Source of the DNA: Valencia hispanica
Lineage: Eukaryota > Chordata > Actinopteri > Cyprinodontiformes > Valenciidae
Reading direction: 5' to 3'
Assembly: GCA_963556495.2 (NCBI GenBank)
Contig: OY747709.1
Coordinates: 15,206,400 to 15,270,399 of the forward strand
Length of the DNA stretch: 64,000 nt
How positions within the stretch are numbered: the stretch's first letter is position 1; the number at the start of each line of letters is the position of its first letter. The position numbers and the translations under genes were made by a program. This document shows positions 11,001-20,991 of this stretch, in pieces. The notes under the pieces were generated by a model that was not told the DNA's origin, did no database searches, and saw nothing but the letters and a program-made list of their open reading frames with translations.

Positions 11001-14000
11001 TTCCGGGTCGCAACACCCTCTCCCTACCAATTTTGAGAGCCTCCACTGTGTTGGTGTCGCCCCTGAGGGGTTTAATGGCTTTCAAAGCCCCCTGGAGATC
11101 ACTTTGGGTAGTGTATCTGCTGAAGCCGAACTCAAGGCGGGGCTTGGTGCCCACCTGCAGCAGTCCTACTCTCACTTGATCCTTTCCCAGCGAGAAGGGG
11201 AGCAGGAGTTCAGACAAGAAGGAGAGCATGCGGGCGTGCTCGTAGGCCGTCACGCTCCCTGAAGAATCCACCAAAAAGAGGACGTCACCCTCGCAGCAGT
11301 TCAGCACTGTGGAGGAAAAGGAAAAAAAAGAGATGTATACGGTCATAAACCTCCACTGAGATTCCTTCTCACTCCCGCAATTTTTTCCACGAGTCCTTGC
11401 CATGGAACACCCTCCCTTTTGCAATCCATCTTCTTGGAAAAAAACACACTCTTTAAAGTGATCACAGCTGACAGAGAATATTGTCAACAGGAAGGCCATA
11501 GCAGCACAAAAAAATGGGAGCAAATCCAGGCAATTAATGTGCAGATAAGCAGCAATCAAAACAAACAAAGTAACCAGTTACAACGTCTTCAGAGGCGATG
11601 ATGGATAAAAGCTATTTAAGGAATGAGCCAAAGGGTAGATTTATTTATTTTTTTCTTCATTAAAGTGAGAAAAACAGTGAACAAAACAGTAGTTTTGGAT
11701 AGCTGCAGAAAAGGGAGTGAAGAAAAAAAACTGGTCTATGGGGAAATAAAAGGCGCTAAATGGAGTGAAGTAAAGGAGGAGAAGGAGGTGGGTGGGGGCA
11801 GTTCCATATAAGAGACATGGAGGACTGCTGGATGATCGTATATACAGTGCAAAGAGAAGAAGTTGAAGCGGTAGGAACTGAATCTGGAGAGAATGTGCAC
11901 TCATCCAAAGTAAAACAGCCAGACCAGTAGTTAAGATAAATGAACTCGAGAGAGACAGCACTAATAGGAAATTACATTTAGTTTGACTTCATGAGAAAGC
12001 TCACTCAGTCACAGATTTGGACACAGACTCAAAACTCTTGCTTTCTTTGGTTCCCTTTTGAGTGCTAAAGGCTGAGAGCACAGCACACACTCATAAATCA
12101 AGCATTTACTCATACACATGACAACCATCCATGCCCGCACCTTTATCTCTCCATACACCTCAGGAATTCTTGACACCATCTCCTGCTTGTTTGGACTTTG
12201 GAATCAGTGTGCCGGTCCTTATCAACCCCCTCCAGCGCCTCCCCCACAGCCACCACCTTTGTGCAGGTATGGGTTTATTAACAAAAGTTAATATTGTCTA
12301 GACGCTTTACTGTCTGTGGCCGACACATTTAACAGATATCACATGAATATGGGATTTAATCCTGGACTTTTAGTGCTTGAGCAATGTGATGGTGGAGTAG
12401 CCTCATATGGCTTCAAATAAAACAGACACATAATCATAATTCAGGCAAGCTCGGTCCTGGAAATTAAAGTTAAATGTTGTATTTATGTATTGAAATACAC
12501 CAAACAAAAAATACAACCTGACCCTGGGACGGGTAGTCAATGGGGGTGTAACGGTGCACAAAAATCATGATTCGGTACATTTTTGATAGGCTTTAATCGA
12601 GAAAAATAAATATAAATGTGCATATGACTTTTTTTTTTTTTACTTTGATCAGCATTAACAAAGAAGCTTTTACCTGAATTCACTTCTTCCTGAAATTAAC
12701 TTGGTTTTGTTCTATAAGTTAAAAACATTTAAAGTGTAGAAATAACTGGAGATTTGATTGGATTTTAAAAAATAAATAAAATAGTACAAGCAGACATAGC
12801 AAGAGTAGAAAGCAATATAACCATTAGAAAACAGTGTTATGGTTTAGAAATGTCCCAAAAAAACAAACAGCTGTATTGGTTCGATACACGTATGTACCAG
12901 ACTGACGGGGCCATACTAAAAAATTTGTATTTCCTAGCCCCCCACCTTCACTCTGATAGGCCTAAATAAAATTAAAAATTAAAAAAACAAAACACAAAAA
13001 CAGGGAAGTATCCAGCGGTGTTTCAGTCGGTTAAGGTCCGGACCTAAATCCAACGGAGAATTTGTGGGAAAAAATCTTGTTCATTTAATGCTAAGCACAC
13101 ACTAATTCCCTTCAGCACATATTGACATATGTGGTAGGGATGTGACAAAATAGGTACTATATATAGTGCACTTATGAAGTCTAATTACTGAAAGCGTAGT
13201 TGTCTCATCTGGTCTCTATTAATGGTAGCAGCAAAGTAACAGATCCCACTCACTAATACCATAGTTATAAAAATCCAGTCTCATTAAGACAGCCGCAAGT
13301 GTCTTAGCCACTAAGTTTAGCCTCTGACGGTCACAGCATGACAGCATAGCTTTTACTAGTGAATTATATTTGTTTTGATGTTGTTTCACAAATTCTAAAC
13401 TGCCAATTTGCAATCACTCGGCACAACTGGCGTGGAGCGGAAAAAATGTGCATTAAAACTACCCAAAAGAACAAAAACAAAGTCGAGGGTCCTCATATTT
13501 GCTTACATTTAGAAAACTTTAAGGAATGGGATGGAAAGAGTTTAGCAAATCCCAGGATTCATTTCACTTATTAAAAGAATTGGATAAATTCCATCAAAAA
13601 AAAAAAGTTTGCCTATTTGCCTCACGGGGCTGTTCTGTCCTCCTCAGCTATAAAAGACATGAGATTTCAACATCTGATTACTATCTGGGGCCCCTTTTTT
13701 TGTATGCTCAGAAGAGCCTGTGAGGCCATACACTGCATGCCTGTGTGGTCCCATGATGCCCCCCCCTCCTGCTTGAGGCAGTGGGATTTCATCAACTCAT
13801 AATCTTCTACCTGGAGTCATGCCATTTCACTGAGAACACTCGTGTAATATCAACCCCACCCTTATCCACACCAAGAGCAGACAGTGTCTCCACTTAGTGC
13901 AGCAGCATTACTTCCTAATGGCGAGATTTTGAGAATTCCATTGCTTTGAATACCTCATCACCGCATTTAAACTTATTTTTATGTTCATCAACTAAAAAGC

Positions 14001-14246
14001 ATAGACTAGATAAATAAACAAAGTGAATTGTCAATATCTCACTGAAGTCTTATGATTTATTTTTTACTCGTTCGGGAAATGGAAAGTCAAAATTAAAAAT
14101 GAGAATGTATAAAATTAGAAATCAAAGCATCGGGTTTCAGTTTCGTTACCTCCTTCAGCTGCGGGGTTCTGCGGAGCCGAGACGCGCAGGAGCGAACACA
14201 CCACCACCGCCACCATCATCATCCATGTTAACATGTGGCTATCCAT
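5009..14246 (-). CDS. vwa1: vwa1: von Willebrand factor A domain-containing protein 1 (gene span, six coding exons)
   Basis: A secreted extracellular-matrix protein of the VWA1 (WARP) family; in mammals it binds perlecan and collagen VI and sits in cartilage pericellular matrix and basement membranes. Joining 14246-14150, 11306-10749, 8137-7811, 7629-7354, 6200-5925 and 5037-5009 gives 520 codons plus a stop. All five introns are phase 1 with GT-AG ends. Residues 1-24 form a signal peptide, 33-218 the VWA domain with an intact MIDAS start (DSSGS, Asp46/Ser48/Ser50) and VWLTDG, and 219-511 three FN3-type exons. Residues such as HLHFVDIDDMSII closely match VWA1. UniProt-style annotation of human VWA1 has about 445 aa and two FN3 domains, so the third FN3 and the nine-residue end are notable. 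Met1 or Met5 could start. Confidence 0.9.
5221..5745. mobile_element. Deleted Tc1-like element in vwa1 intron 5
   Basis: The right end carries AAGTTCAAGGGGTATGAATAC followed by TTTTGCCGACTTCG, a typical Tc1 inverted repeat. The middle keeps CCACAGCATGATCCTGCCATC (transposase GGGSIML region, reversed) and TTTTGTGTTGGTCTTTCACAT. Most of the transposase is gone. Confidence 0.7.
5925..6200 (-). CDS. vwa1: vwa1 exon 5, third FN3-type domain
   Basis: It opens G|TG ACT CCA after acceptor CCTTATCCAG and codes residues 420-511, with FN3 landmarks SVQVDW (B strand Trp), GYWLTWE and LTHLPPSARVCVSPIY (the L-x-P-x-x-x-Y-type turn). It ends at TTCATTCAG|GTGAGT. At 276 nt it equals exon 4 in length and phase. 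It is diverged and cysteine-rich at its end (GLCCTAQF). Confidence 0.82.
6201..7353. other. vwa1 intron 4
   Basis: No gene, repeat family or clear regulatory element was recognised in this 1.15-kb intron. Confidence 0.6.
7354..7629 (-). CDS. vwa1: vwa1 exon 4, second FN3 domain
   Basis: Codes residues 328-419. FN3 landmarks are SVRVSWGPL, SYYIEYSALP and LQPGTTYLVTVTARH, which match the second FN3 domain of VWA1 closely (LAPGTAYLVTVTA in the human protein as I recall it). One N-glycosylation sequon (NST) is present. It is bounded by TTATTTCTCTAG and GAAG|GTGAGT. Confidence 0.9.
7811..8137 (-). CDS. vwa1: vwa1 exon 3, first FN3 domain
   Basis: Codes residues 219-327 with SASLHWRPVL, GHYEIRFG and LKPDTTYSVNLIPESN; the last resembles LDPDTDYDVALVPESN of the family. 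A glycine/serine-rich insert (GGGGSGGGSG) lengthens the C-C' region, so this exon is 51 nt longer than the other FN3 exons. Bounded by CCCAAACAG and CCAG|GTTAGC. Confidence 0.9.
8138..9866. other. vwa1 intron 2, 3' part
   Basis: AT-rich intron sequence. The stretch from about 9290 to 9500 is rich in short AACTTAA/TACTTAAA-like words of the kind found around the zinc-finger repeat at 9867, but I cannot define borders. Confidence 0.4.
9867..10055 (+). pseudogene. Decayed C2H2 zinc-finger reading frame inside vwa1 intron 2
   Basis: From ATG at 9867 the sequence reads MEWKCKYC, a stop (TAA 9894-9896), then GKRAQLFKHYRLKHGSY and IVPIPCLHS. This is a C-x2-C...H-x4-H finger, and downstream remnants resemble a second one. 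I recall fish proteins that begin in almost the same way and occur in many copies, sometimes next to repeated sequence; that recollection needs a search. The stop and later frame damage show this copy is dead. It lies on the strand opposite to vwa1. Confidence 0.5.
10056..10748. other. vwa1 intron 2, 5' part
   Basis: AT-rich intron with no feature I could identify. Confidence 0.5.
10749..11306 (-). CDS. vwa1: vwa1 exon 2, von Willebrand factor A domain
   Basis: Codes residues 33-218, nearly the whole VWA domain in one exon. It shows the beta-1 strand and MIDAS motif (DVLFLVDSSGS), LRGDTNTVEAL containing the MIDAS Thr region, VLVWLTDG (third MIDAS segment), VAVLVVSTG and HLHFVDIDDM. Borders are TTTTCCTCCACAG and ATCG|GTGAGT; the open frame runs past both borders but the splice sites and phases fix the exon. 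Confidence 0.93.
11307..14149. other. vwa1 intron 1
   Basis: A 2.8-kb intron, AT-rich. It holds a possible hAT-like MITE piece at 12543-12925 (GGGGTGTAACGGTGCA at the left, TTGGTTCGATACACG at the right, ends not resolved) and a short Tc1 scrap near 13040-13066 (GACCTAAATCCAACGGAGAA, from the PDLNPIE region). Regulatory elements cannot be judged from sequence alone. Confidence 0.45.
14150..14246 (-). CDS. vwa1: vwa1 exon 1, signal peptide
   Basis: Codes MDSHMLTWMMMVAVVVCS and then LLRVSAPQNPAAEG, a standard signal peptide with likely cleavage after VSA. Donor GGAG|GTAACG leaves phase 1. Met1 and Met5 are both possible starts; Met5 gives a more compact signal peptide. Confidence 0.85.
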
Positions 14247-14540
14247 CACAATGGCTATGAATTAGTTCCCCCTGGAGCAGAATATATCACAGATCTTACG
14301 GCTTCCAGCCTCAACCATACATTCGCCGCAGCCCGGAGGCGCACACTCCCTGCCAGTAAATCACTGCCAAGCGCATAATTTACATGAGTCACATCCAGTG
14401 CGCCTTTCCATTTCTCTTTTTTTTTTTTTTTTATCTTTCCTCTTCGATGCGCATGAACAGCTAAGCTAAAAGGTTGAATCAAAGAACTGAAGGCAAAATT
14501 TCAGACCCGACGTGTGCGCAAAAAGTTTGGATCCAAATGT

Positions 14541-14543
<3 letters not shown>

Positions 14544-14584
<41 letters not shown>
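14544..14584. repeat. (CT)n microsatellite upstream of vwa1
   Basis: About 20 uninterrupted CT units lie roughly 300 bp upstream of the vwa1 start codon. On the vwa1 sense strand it is a GA repeat, a type that can act as a GAGA-like promoter element; any role is speculation. Confidence 0.9.
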
Positions 14585-14586
<2 letters not shown>

Positions 14587-15002
14587 TTGCCCAAGACACA
14601 GCCGCAGACAGCGATGAAGTTATCTGTAAGATTCCCGGAAACAACTTTCAAAATAAAACATATAGCGGCTGCACAACAGGATGTCTTCTTTCAAATAGAC
14701 GATCAATCCAAAATATATGTACATCATGTACATATATACTTAAACAAATCTATGTAATTGTAGCCTAACCACTATTTCACAATAATACAGACTGTAAAAC
14801 AGCAACAACAATAATAATAATGACCTCACTAAACATTTTGAAGTTCAAGCATGGTGGTGGCAGCGTTGTGCTTAGGGGTTCCTCTTTTTAATCAGTATTC
14901 ACACTGCCGGCAGATTCAGGCATGAAGTAATTTCCTATTTCTAAAGTAATAATCTATTCACTCTTATTTCTCATAAGGTCACATAAAGACAATCACAAGG
15001 TC
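14585..15002. other. Spacer with a Tc1 scrap
   Basis: Mostly unrecognised. AAGCATGGTGGTGGCAGCGTT at about 14847-14868 is a remnant of the GGGSxM-coding part of a Tc1-like transposase. Confidence 0.45.
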
Positions 15003-15280
15003 AGCCTTCTATCACCTGAAGAACATTTCTAGGATTAAAGGACTGACGTCGCAACAGGACCTTGAAAAAACTCATCTATGCGTTTATCTTTAGTCGGATT
15101 GATTACTGCAACAGCGTCCTCACAGGTCTGCCTAAAAAGTCAATCAGACACCTGCAGCTGATCCAGAACGCTGCTGCTCGTGTTCCTCACTAGAACCAGG
15201 AAAGTAGAACATATCACCCCAGTTCTAAAGTCCTTACACTGGCTCCCTGTAGCTCAGGGAATAGACTTCAAAATACTTTT
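15003..15280 (+). mobile_element. L2-like LINE fragment, C-terminal reverse transcriptase
   Basis: One frame reads FSRIDYCNSVLTGLPKKSI followed by LQLIQNAAARV, a signature of the C-terminal part of L2-type LINE reverse transcriptases, and next comes TLAPCSSG, a frameshifted LHWLPV motif. It is short, truncated at both ends and carries stops. Confidence 0.8.
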
Positions 15281-15603
15281 TATATAATTTTATTATTTTT
15301 TATTTTTATGTTTCACTGTGATTTTTTTGTAAATTTTTCCCAGTCGGATTATAGGGTTACAAACCAAACCAGACATAAGAAAACATAGAATATATATATG
15401 CATATACATATATATTTTAAATTCTACAAATTCTGGATATTGGACTGCTAATACTCACTTGCCAGTCCCAGGACGGTATTCATCTCTCCTGCACTTTCAA
15501 TTAAAATTACATACAGATTGTCAATTATACAACTTAAGTGATGATCTAATTGTCGGACTTCCAGTGACTTTTACAACACTTATTAAGGAGCGGGCAGCAG
15601 TGA

Positions 15604-15708
15604 GGGAAACTGGAGTACCCAAAGAGAACTCACCTGTGCACAGGGAGAACATGCAACATCCACACATATAAACCAAGGTGCGAGGCAACATTGCTAACTG
15701 CGTCGCCG
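15604..15708 (-). repeat. Degenerate SINE fragment, reverse orientation
   Basis: CTGGAGTACCCAAAGAGAAC, GCACAGGGAGAACATGCAA and GCGAGGCAACATTGCTAACTG are the reverse complement of parts of the SINE at 1164-1547, with its middle deleted. Confidence 0.7.
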
Positions 15709-16149
15709 TATAGTCCTAAATGAATGGTTAATATTTTGATCTTTCCAGCCCTTGTGCATGATAAAACTTTCATTTAGAAAACATTGCATTTAGAAAAAAG
15801 GCATATTCAATTGATACAGTCTAGAATATTGCAGTATATATTCAGTGAAACCACCCCCCGCAGTCAGATTCACCTACTTGTGGAAATATAATGGAACATC
15901 TCTCCAAATTACTTGTGGAAGATGAACAATTTCCTGGATTTTTTTTCTAAAATATTCCAAGGAATGGACAGATTGGGAAGCTAAAATATTTAGCTGCAAT
16001 GCTTCCTGGAATGCTGTGGGGAGCCTAAGTCACGCCTATCTACTTCTGGTCCATGGGTCCCCTACTTCCCAAAAAAAAACCCCAAAAAACGAAAGAGCGA
16101 TACAAGTAATTTTCTAATCCCGTTTGAAATTTGCCATGGACTTAATATA
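15709..16149. other. Spacer, nothing recognised
   Basis: No gene or repeat family identified. Confidence 0.5.
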
Positions 16150-16414
16150 CAGTGGGTACGGAAAGAATTCAGACCCCTTTAAATTTGTCACTCTTTGTTT
16201 CATGGCAGCCATTTGCTAAAATCAAAAAAGTTCATTTCATTTCTCTTTAATGTACACTCAGCACTCCATCTTGAAAGAAAAACCCCAGAAATGTACACAT
16301 TTTTGCAAATTTGTTAAAAAAGAAGAATTGATATATCACTTGGTCATAAGTATTCACACCCCTTGCTCAGTATTGAGTAGAAGCTCCCTTTTTAGCCAGT
16401 ACAGCCATTAGTCA

Positions 16415-17709
16415 TCATGGGAATGATGCAACAAGTTTTTCACACCTGGATTTGGGGATCCTCTGCCATTCTTCCTTGCAGATCCTCTCCAGTTCTCTAC
16501 GGTTGGATGGTGAACATTGGTAGAAAGCCATTTTCAGGTCTCTCCAGAGATGCTCAATTAGGTTTAGGTCAGGGCTCTGGCTGGGCCAGTCAAGAACGGT
16601 CACAGAGTTGTTCCAAAGCCACCCTTTGTTATTTTAGCTGTGTGCTTAAGGTCATTGTCCTGTTAAAAGGTGAACCTTCGGCCCAGTCTGTCAGGGGTGT
16701 GTGGAGTATGGACCCAAACGCAGACGCTGAAAAAGTGCAGGATGTTTATTTAAAGGTGGAGGTGAAGATGATGATGATGGTGGTGGTGAAGACGGCAGGA
16801 ACGGAGATACTGGACATCGGGGAGGAACGGAGAGGCAGGAAGACAACACACCATGGAGAGGAAGACAACAATAGTATGATCCGGCCCTGAGTGAAGGGAA
16901 GTGATGGGTAATAAAGGCAGGAGGTGAGTAGGATCAGGTGTGAATGATTTGGGAGACACAGGTGAGGACAATGAGGAGGAGTGAATAGGGCAGCGTGACA
17001 CAGTCTGAGGTCCTGAGCACTCTGGAAGAGGTTTTCTTCCAGGATATCTCTGTACTTGGCCGCATTCATCTATCCTTCAATTGCAACCAGTCGTCCTGTC
17101 CCTGCAGCTGAAAAACACCCCAACATGATGCTCCCACCACCGTGTTTCACTGTAGGGATTGTATTGGGCAGGTGATGAGCAGTGCCTGGTTTTCTCCACA
17201 TGTACCGCTTAGAATTAACGCCAAAAAGTTCAATCTTGGTCTCATCAGACCAGAGAATCTTATTTATTATAGTCTGGGAGTCCATGTGTTTTTTGGCTAA
17301 CTCTATGCGGGCTTTCAAATGTCTAGCACTGAGGAGAGGCTTCTGTCAGCCCACTCTGCCATAAAGCCCAGACTGCTGCAGTGATAGTTGACTTTGTGGA
17401 ACTTTCTCCCATCTCCCTACTGCATCTCTGGAGCTCAGCCACAGTGATCTTTGGGTTCTTCTTTACCTCTCTCACCGAGGCTCTTCTCCCACGATTGCTC
17501 AGTTTGGCTGGACGGCCAGGTCTAGGAAGAGTTCTGGTCGTCCCAAACTTCTTCCATTTGAGGATTATGGAGGCCACTGCGCTCTTAGGAACCCTGAGTG
17601 CTGCAGAGATTCTTTTGTAACCTTGGCCAGATGTGTGATTTGCCACAATTCTGTCTCTGAGCTCCTTGGGCAGTTCCTTCGACCTCATGATTCTCCTTTG
17701 CTCTGACAT
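16415..17709 (-). pseudogene. Tc1-like transposase pseudogene
   Basis: Reading frames at 17709-17323, 17318-17070 and 16603-16415 together cover most of a Tc1 transposase, interrupted by stops, at least one frameshift and the insert at 16689-17000. Its family role is DDE cut-and-paste transposition at TA dinucleotides in the nucleus. Confidence 0.85.
16689..17000. mobile_element. Insert inside the Tc1 element, solo-LTR-like or MITE
   Basis: The insert splits the word CAGTCTGAGGTCC of the host transposon. CAGTC lies directly before and after it (the match can be read as 7 bp, CAGTCTG, at 16684-16690 and 17001-17007). If read as TGTCAGGGG...CAGCGTGACA it starts TG, ends CA and has a 5-bp duplication, as a solo LTR would; short TGTCA/TGACA inverted ends are also compatible with a DNA element. 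It carries GATGATGATGATGGTGGTGG simple sequence and no coding capacity. Confidence 0.65.
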
Positions 17710-18083
17710 GCACTGTGAGCTGTAAGGTCTTATATAGACAGGTGTTTGCCTTTCCTAATCAAGTCCAATCAGTTTCATTAAACACAGCTGGACTCCAATG
17801 ACGGAGCAGAACCATCTCAAGGAGGATCAGTAGAAATGGACAGTATGTGAGTTAAATAAGCGTGTCACTGCAAAGGGTCTGAATACTTATGACCATGTGA
17901 TATTTCAGTTTTTCATTTTTTAATAAATTTGCAAACATTTCTACATTTCTGTTTTTTCTGTCATGATGAGGTGCTGAGTGTACATTAATGAGAAATAAAA
18001 TGATTTTTTGATTTTAGTAAATGGCTGCAATGAAACAAAGAGTTACAAATTTAAACTGGTCTGAATACTTTCCGTACCCACTG

Positions 18084-18677
18084 AATGATGTCCGTGAATT
18101 TTAAAAACACATTTTGATGCAGAGAAAGTGCTAATTTTCGACAGGCGGCAAAAGTTACTTTAGGTTTTGTGTGAAAACACGTAGTGGACTACAACTGAAG
18201 AAGAAAAATGGCGGTGAGTTAGGGGCCTTAGCATCGTTCTTCCAGGATGAAGGAAGGAGCATTAAACATGGAGAAAACCACTTTAAATCTGGCTATGTGG
18301 AAAGTGGCAGCTATGCTGGGAGATAAATAGTCAGTTGAGTGAGAGCCAGCATGCAGAACGAGCTCACAAGGTCTCTGTGATTATTTCAAGTGCTAGCTAG
18401 TGGTAGCTCCGTGACGTCATATATGCAACCTCTGATTTGTAGTAATTTTAACTACAAATTTATACAAGCAAATAAATCACAAATCACACGGCAAACACAC
18501 TCGAAACGCACATCATTAGTTATCTTTTAAATTGAGGTAAAGCATATGTGTGATTCGTGGTGTAAGGCAAAACAGACCAGAAAATAACTTTTATCCCTCC
18601 ATTGGCTTTCATTCTTTTTTTTGGCCAGGTGACTCATGGGCCGACAGGAAGGGGAGGAAACTTAGGCTACCCATTGG
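18084..18677. other. Spacer, nothing recognised
   Basis: No coding or repeat signature was found. Confidence 0.5.

Positions 18678-18751
<74 letters not shown>
18678..18751. repeat. (ATC)n microsatellite
   Basis: About 24 uninterrupted ATC units. The apparent poly-serine frame across it is a by-product of the repeat. Confidence 0.95.
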
Positions 18752-18769
18752 TTTAAGCACACTTGTTAA

Positions 18770-19100
18770 CACATGTTAAGCATACTTATAAACAACATGA
18801 GAGCCAACCAAGGTGCTGTACAAAGCACAGTGCAAACAAGACTAATCAACAACAATAAAATAAGCTAAAAATTACAATTAAGCATAGAAATCAAAGAGAA
18901 GAAAATGCTAATGAGTAAAAGTGGGTTTTTAAACGACACTTGAAAATAGTGAGAGAGGGAGATGTTCTTATAGAAAGATGGTGTTTGCAAAGCAGCCAAT
19001 CCAGGAGCACCATTCCTTTTCCTTGGTGATGATTGGCTGTACCTCCAAAAGAGGAGATAAGAAAGAACTGGCATCTGCAGTAGTGCAAAGATAGTTTCCA
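18770..19100 (-). repeat. Possible LINE 3'-end-like repeat
   Basis: Words such as AAGGTGCTGTACAAAGCACAG, TAAAAGTGGGTTTTTAAACGA and GCAGCCAATCCAGGAGCACC resemble, in reverse, the 3' part of fish LINE-derived repeats that end near a microsatellite. Family and borders are not settled. Confidence 0.4.
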
Positions 19101-20584
19101 CTGTGTGTATTAATGCATATTAATGTCATGATAGAAGGTTTAAAGAGGACCCAAAGTAACGCTCCAAAAATTAAATAAAAGTATAAAAATCTAAAGGTAA
19201 GACAGGAAGTGAAAACACAGAAGATAGAACCTAGACTCACCAAACTATAATCCTAAAGTAAAACAGAACTCACATCAAGAAATAGGCTGAAATAACAAGT
19301 TTAGGACCCAATTTAGGACCCAATGTTTGATTAAAACGATACAAAGTGTTAAATATATAAAAAAGGCTTCGTACAGTTCTAATTCTAATGTTATAAAAGG
19401 GAGTCAGTAGAGACAAATACTTGTGCCACCACTGACATTTCTAGTCGAAGGCTCCCTTTATTTTGAAAGTTGGGTTGTTTTAACATCCTGCTAGTTACTT
19501 GTCCTTGATGGAACAGGCTAGCTTGTGGAGCTTCTCCCTCCTCCCCTCTTTTCCCAGTCTCCCCAGTAACTCAGATCAGTAAATAGGTTCACCAATCAGG
19601 TGTCAACGCTGTCAATCTCAACCAAAATTATGTTTCACTCCTCACCATGCAGTTAGCAGCCCCTAAAAATGTGGTGGAGGTACAGAAAAGAAATGAAAGA
19701 ATGCTCATAAAAAAAAACTGTTTTTAAATTGATTTAAAGATGAAAGTGGGTTAGGAATTGAAGTGTTTTAAAGCAATAAGCACCTGATTAAATGATTTAT
19801 TTGCTGTGTGATCACAAATTCTCAGCTTTGCACAGAACTATTCGAGTTCATCAAGTGCAAATTAGTATTCACTTTACAGTCATGCACAAAAGTTTGAGCA
19901 CACACATTTTTTTTGTTTTCTTTCGTTTCTATAGCATTTCCTAACCTTAGATAAACATTACTTGCTTCTGTTAATTTAACATATTACATTAATGCAAAGA
20001 ATTAATATTAACAGGGTTGAGCCTTCCGTTTCATATCTGTAATAAGCTAACATGTTGCATATAGACTTCAAATGGTGTCTACAGTTCTCAATCAGGTCAG
20101 GGTCTAAAGAGTTTCTTGGCCAAAGGTCCAAAAACATTTGATGATTTAGGCCTTGTCCACACCTTGTCCACATGCTTTTGTCTTGGCAAACAAAGTAAAT
20201 AATTAAGGGGAAACATGAAATCGCTCCAATATTCACAAACAAAATGCGGGTTAAATTGTCTCCACCGATTCGTCATTAAATCGACATCCCTCCAGTATTT
20301 TTGCTTGCTTGTTTTTACAAGCTCAATTACAGCTCTGTGAAGAAGTTAGGAAGAAGTTATTCTGATTGGATAGGATTTGGGGAACTACTGCTGCCTACAG
20401 GTTTTGGCATGCCTATGAATGTGCACTTATGTGGTTAGGTTAGGTTAGGTTTTCTAAAAAAGAGGTGGTGAGGATGTTCAGTTTAAAATAAAAACAAAGC
20501 CCTGCTACGTGTGTACAAGGCCTTAGCCATTAGGTCATTTATACTTTTGCATTATGTTGCTCTGCCGTACTGGAATTTACATGC
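19101..20584. other. Spacer
   Basis: No gene recognised. A short TTAGG array (GGTTAGGTTAGGTTAGGTT) lies at about 20433-20451. Confidence 0.5.
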
Positions 20585-20585
20585 G

Positions 20586-20991
20586 CCTTGTTTCCACTGA
20601 GCGGTACAGCATGGGTCATTGTGGTTCAGTACACTATTTTGTCTGTTTCGATTGTAAAAGCGGCCCATGCAACTGACCCATACCGCACCATTCCTGGGCC
20701 CCTTTCAGTTGTAGCTCCATACGACTATGGAACTGTATGGTTAGGGTGAAGCTACTGGTCACGTAACACAGTCCATTGATTGGGGGACAGAAAAATGTCA
20801 CTGCTTGCAACAAGCACGAGACTTGGTTTGTTGTCACACTAGTTGGATCTCAGATTAGACATTTTGGGCTTAACCCCGCCTGCCCAGTGGGAGTCTAACT
20901 AGAGGTGGAAACGCTCTCCTGAATACGCTGGACCATAAGATAGCGTACCAAACTGCACCGACCCGTGCCGTACGGCTAGGTGGAAACGGAG
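20586..20991. mobile_element. MITE with long inverted repeats
   Basis: The left end (GTTTCCACTGAGCGGTACAG, CATGGGTC) is matched by the reverse complement of the right end (GTTTCCACCTAGCCGTACGG, CACGGGTC), so the ends pair over some 40 bp. There is no coding capacity. The exact termini and target duplication are unclear. I have seen the CGTTTCCAC...GGTAC pattern in many fish MITEs; the superfamily is not assigned. Confidence 0.7.

Larger units (their letters stand above)
16150..18083 (-). mobile_element. Tc1-like transposon with broken transposase and a nested insert
   Basis: The ends are inverted repeats CAGTGGGTACGGAAAG and CTTTCCGTACCCACTG, continuing inward (AATTCAGACCCCTTTAAATT against AATTTAAACTGGTCTGAATA). 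A TA precedes the left end (16148-16149); the right TA has mutated. On the minus strand the transposase begins at 17709 with an HTH part (GYKRISAALRVPKSAV, then GRPAKLSNRGRR). Later come [11 protein letters not shown] and GGGSIML, and after the insert WPSQSPDLNLIEHLW. The first and third acidic residues of the DDE triad are visible; the middle QQDN block is lost. Stops and frameshifts make it inactive. The insert at 16689-17000 adds about 310 bp. Confidence 0.88.

Noticed and set aside
10622..11179. Plus-strand open frames across vwa1 exon 2
   Set aside because: Antisense shadows of the VWA exon.
10567..11568. A single 333-codon open frame around the VWA domain
   Set aside because: Only 10749-11306 is exon; consensus donor and acceptor with matching phase mark the ends, and the flanking residues do not match the family.
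14466..14768. Open frames with Ser-Leu and Glu-Arg repeats
   Set aside because: They cross the (CT)n repeat upstream of vwa1 and have no coding features.
18550..18756. Open frame with a long poly-serine tail
   Set aside because: It is the (ATC)n microsatellite read in one frame; no gene context.
20433..20451. (TTAGG)n array as a telomere repeat
   Set aside because: Only four units; too short to mean anything.
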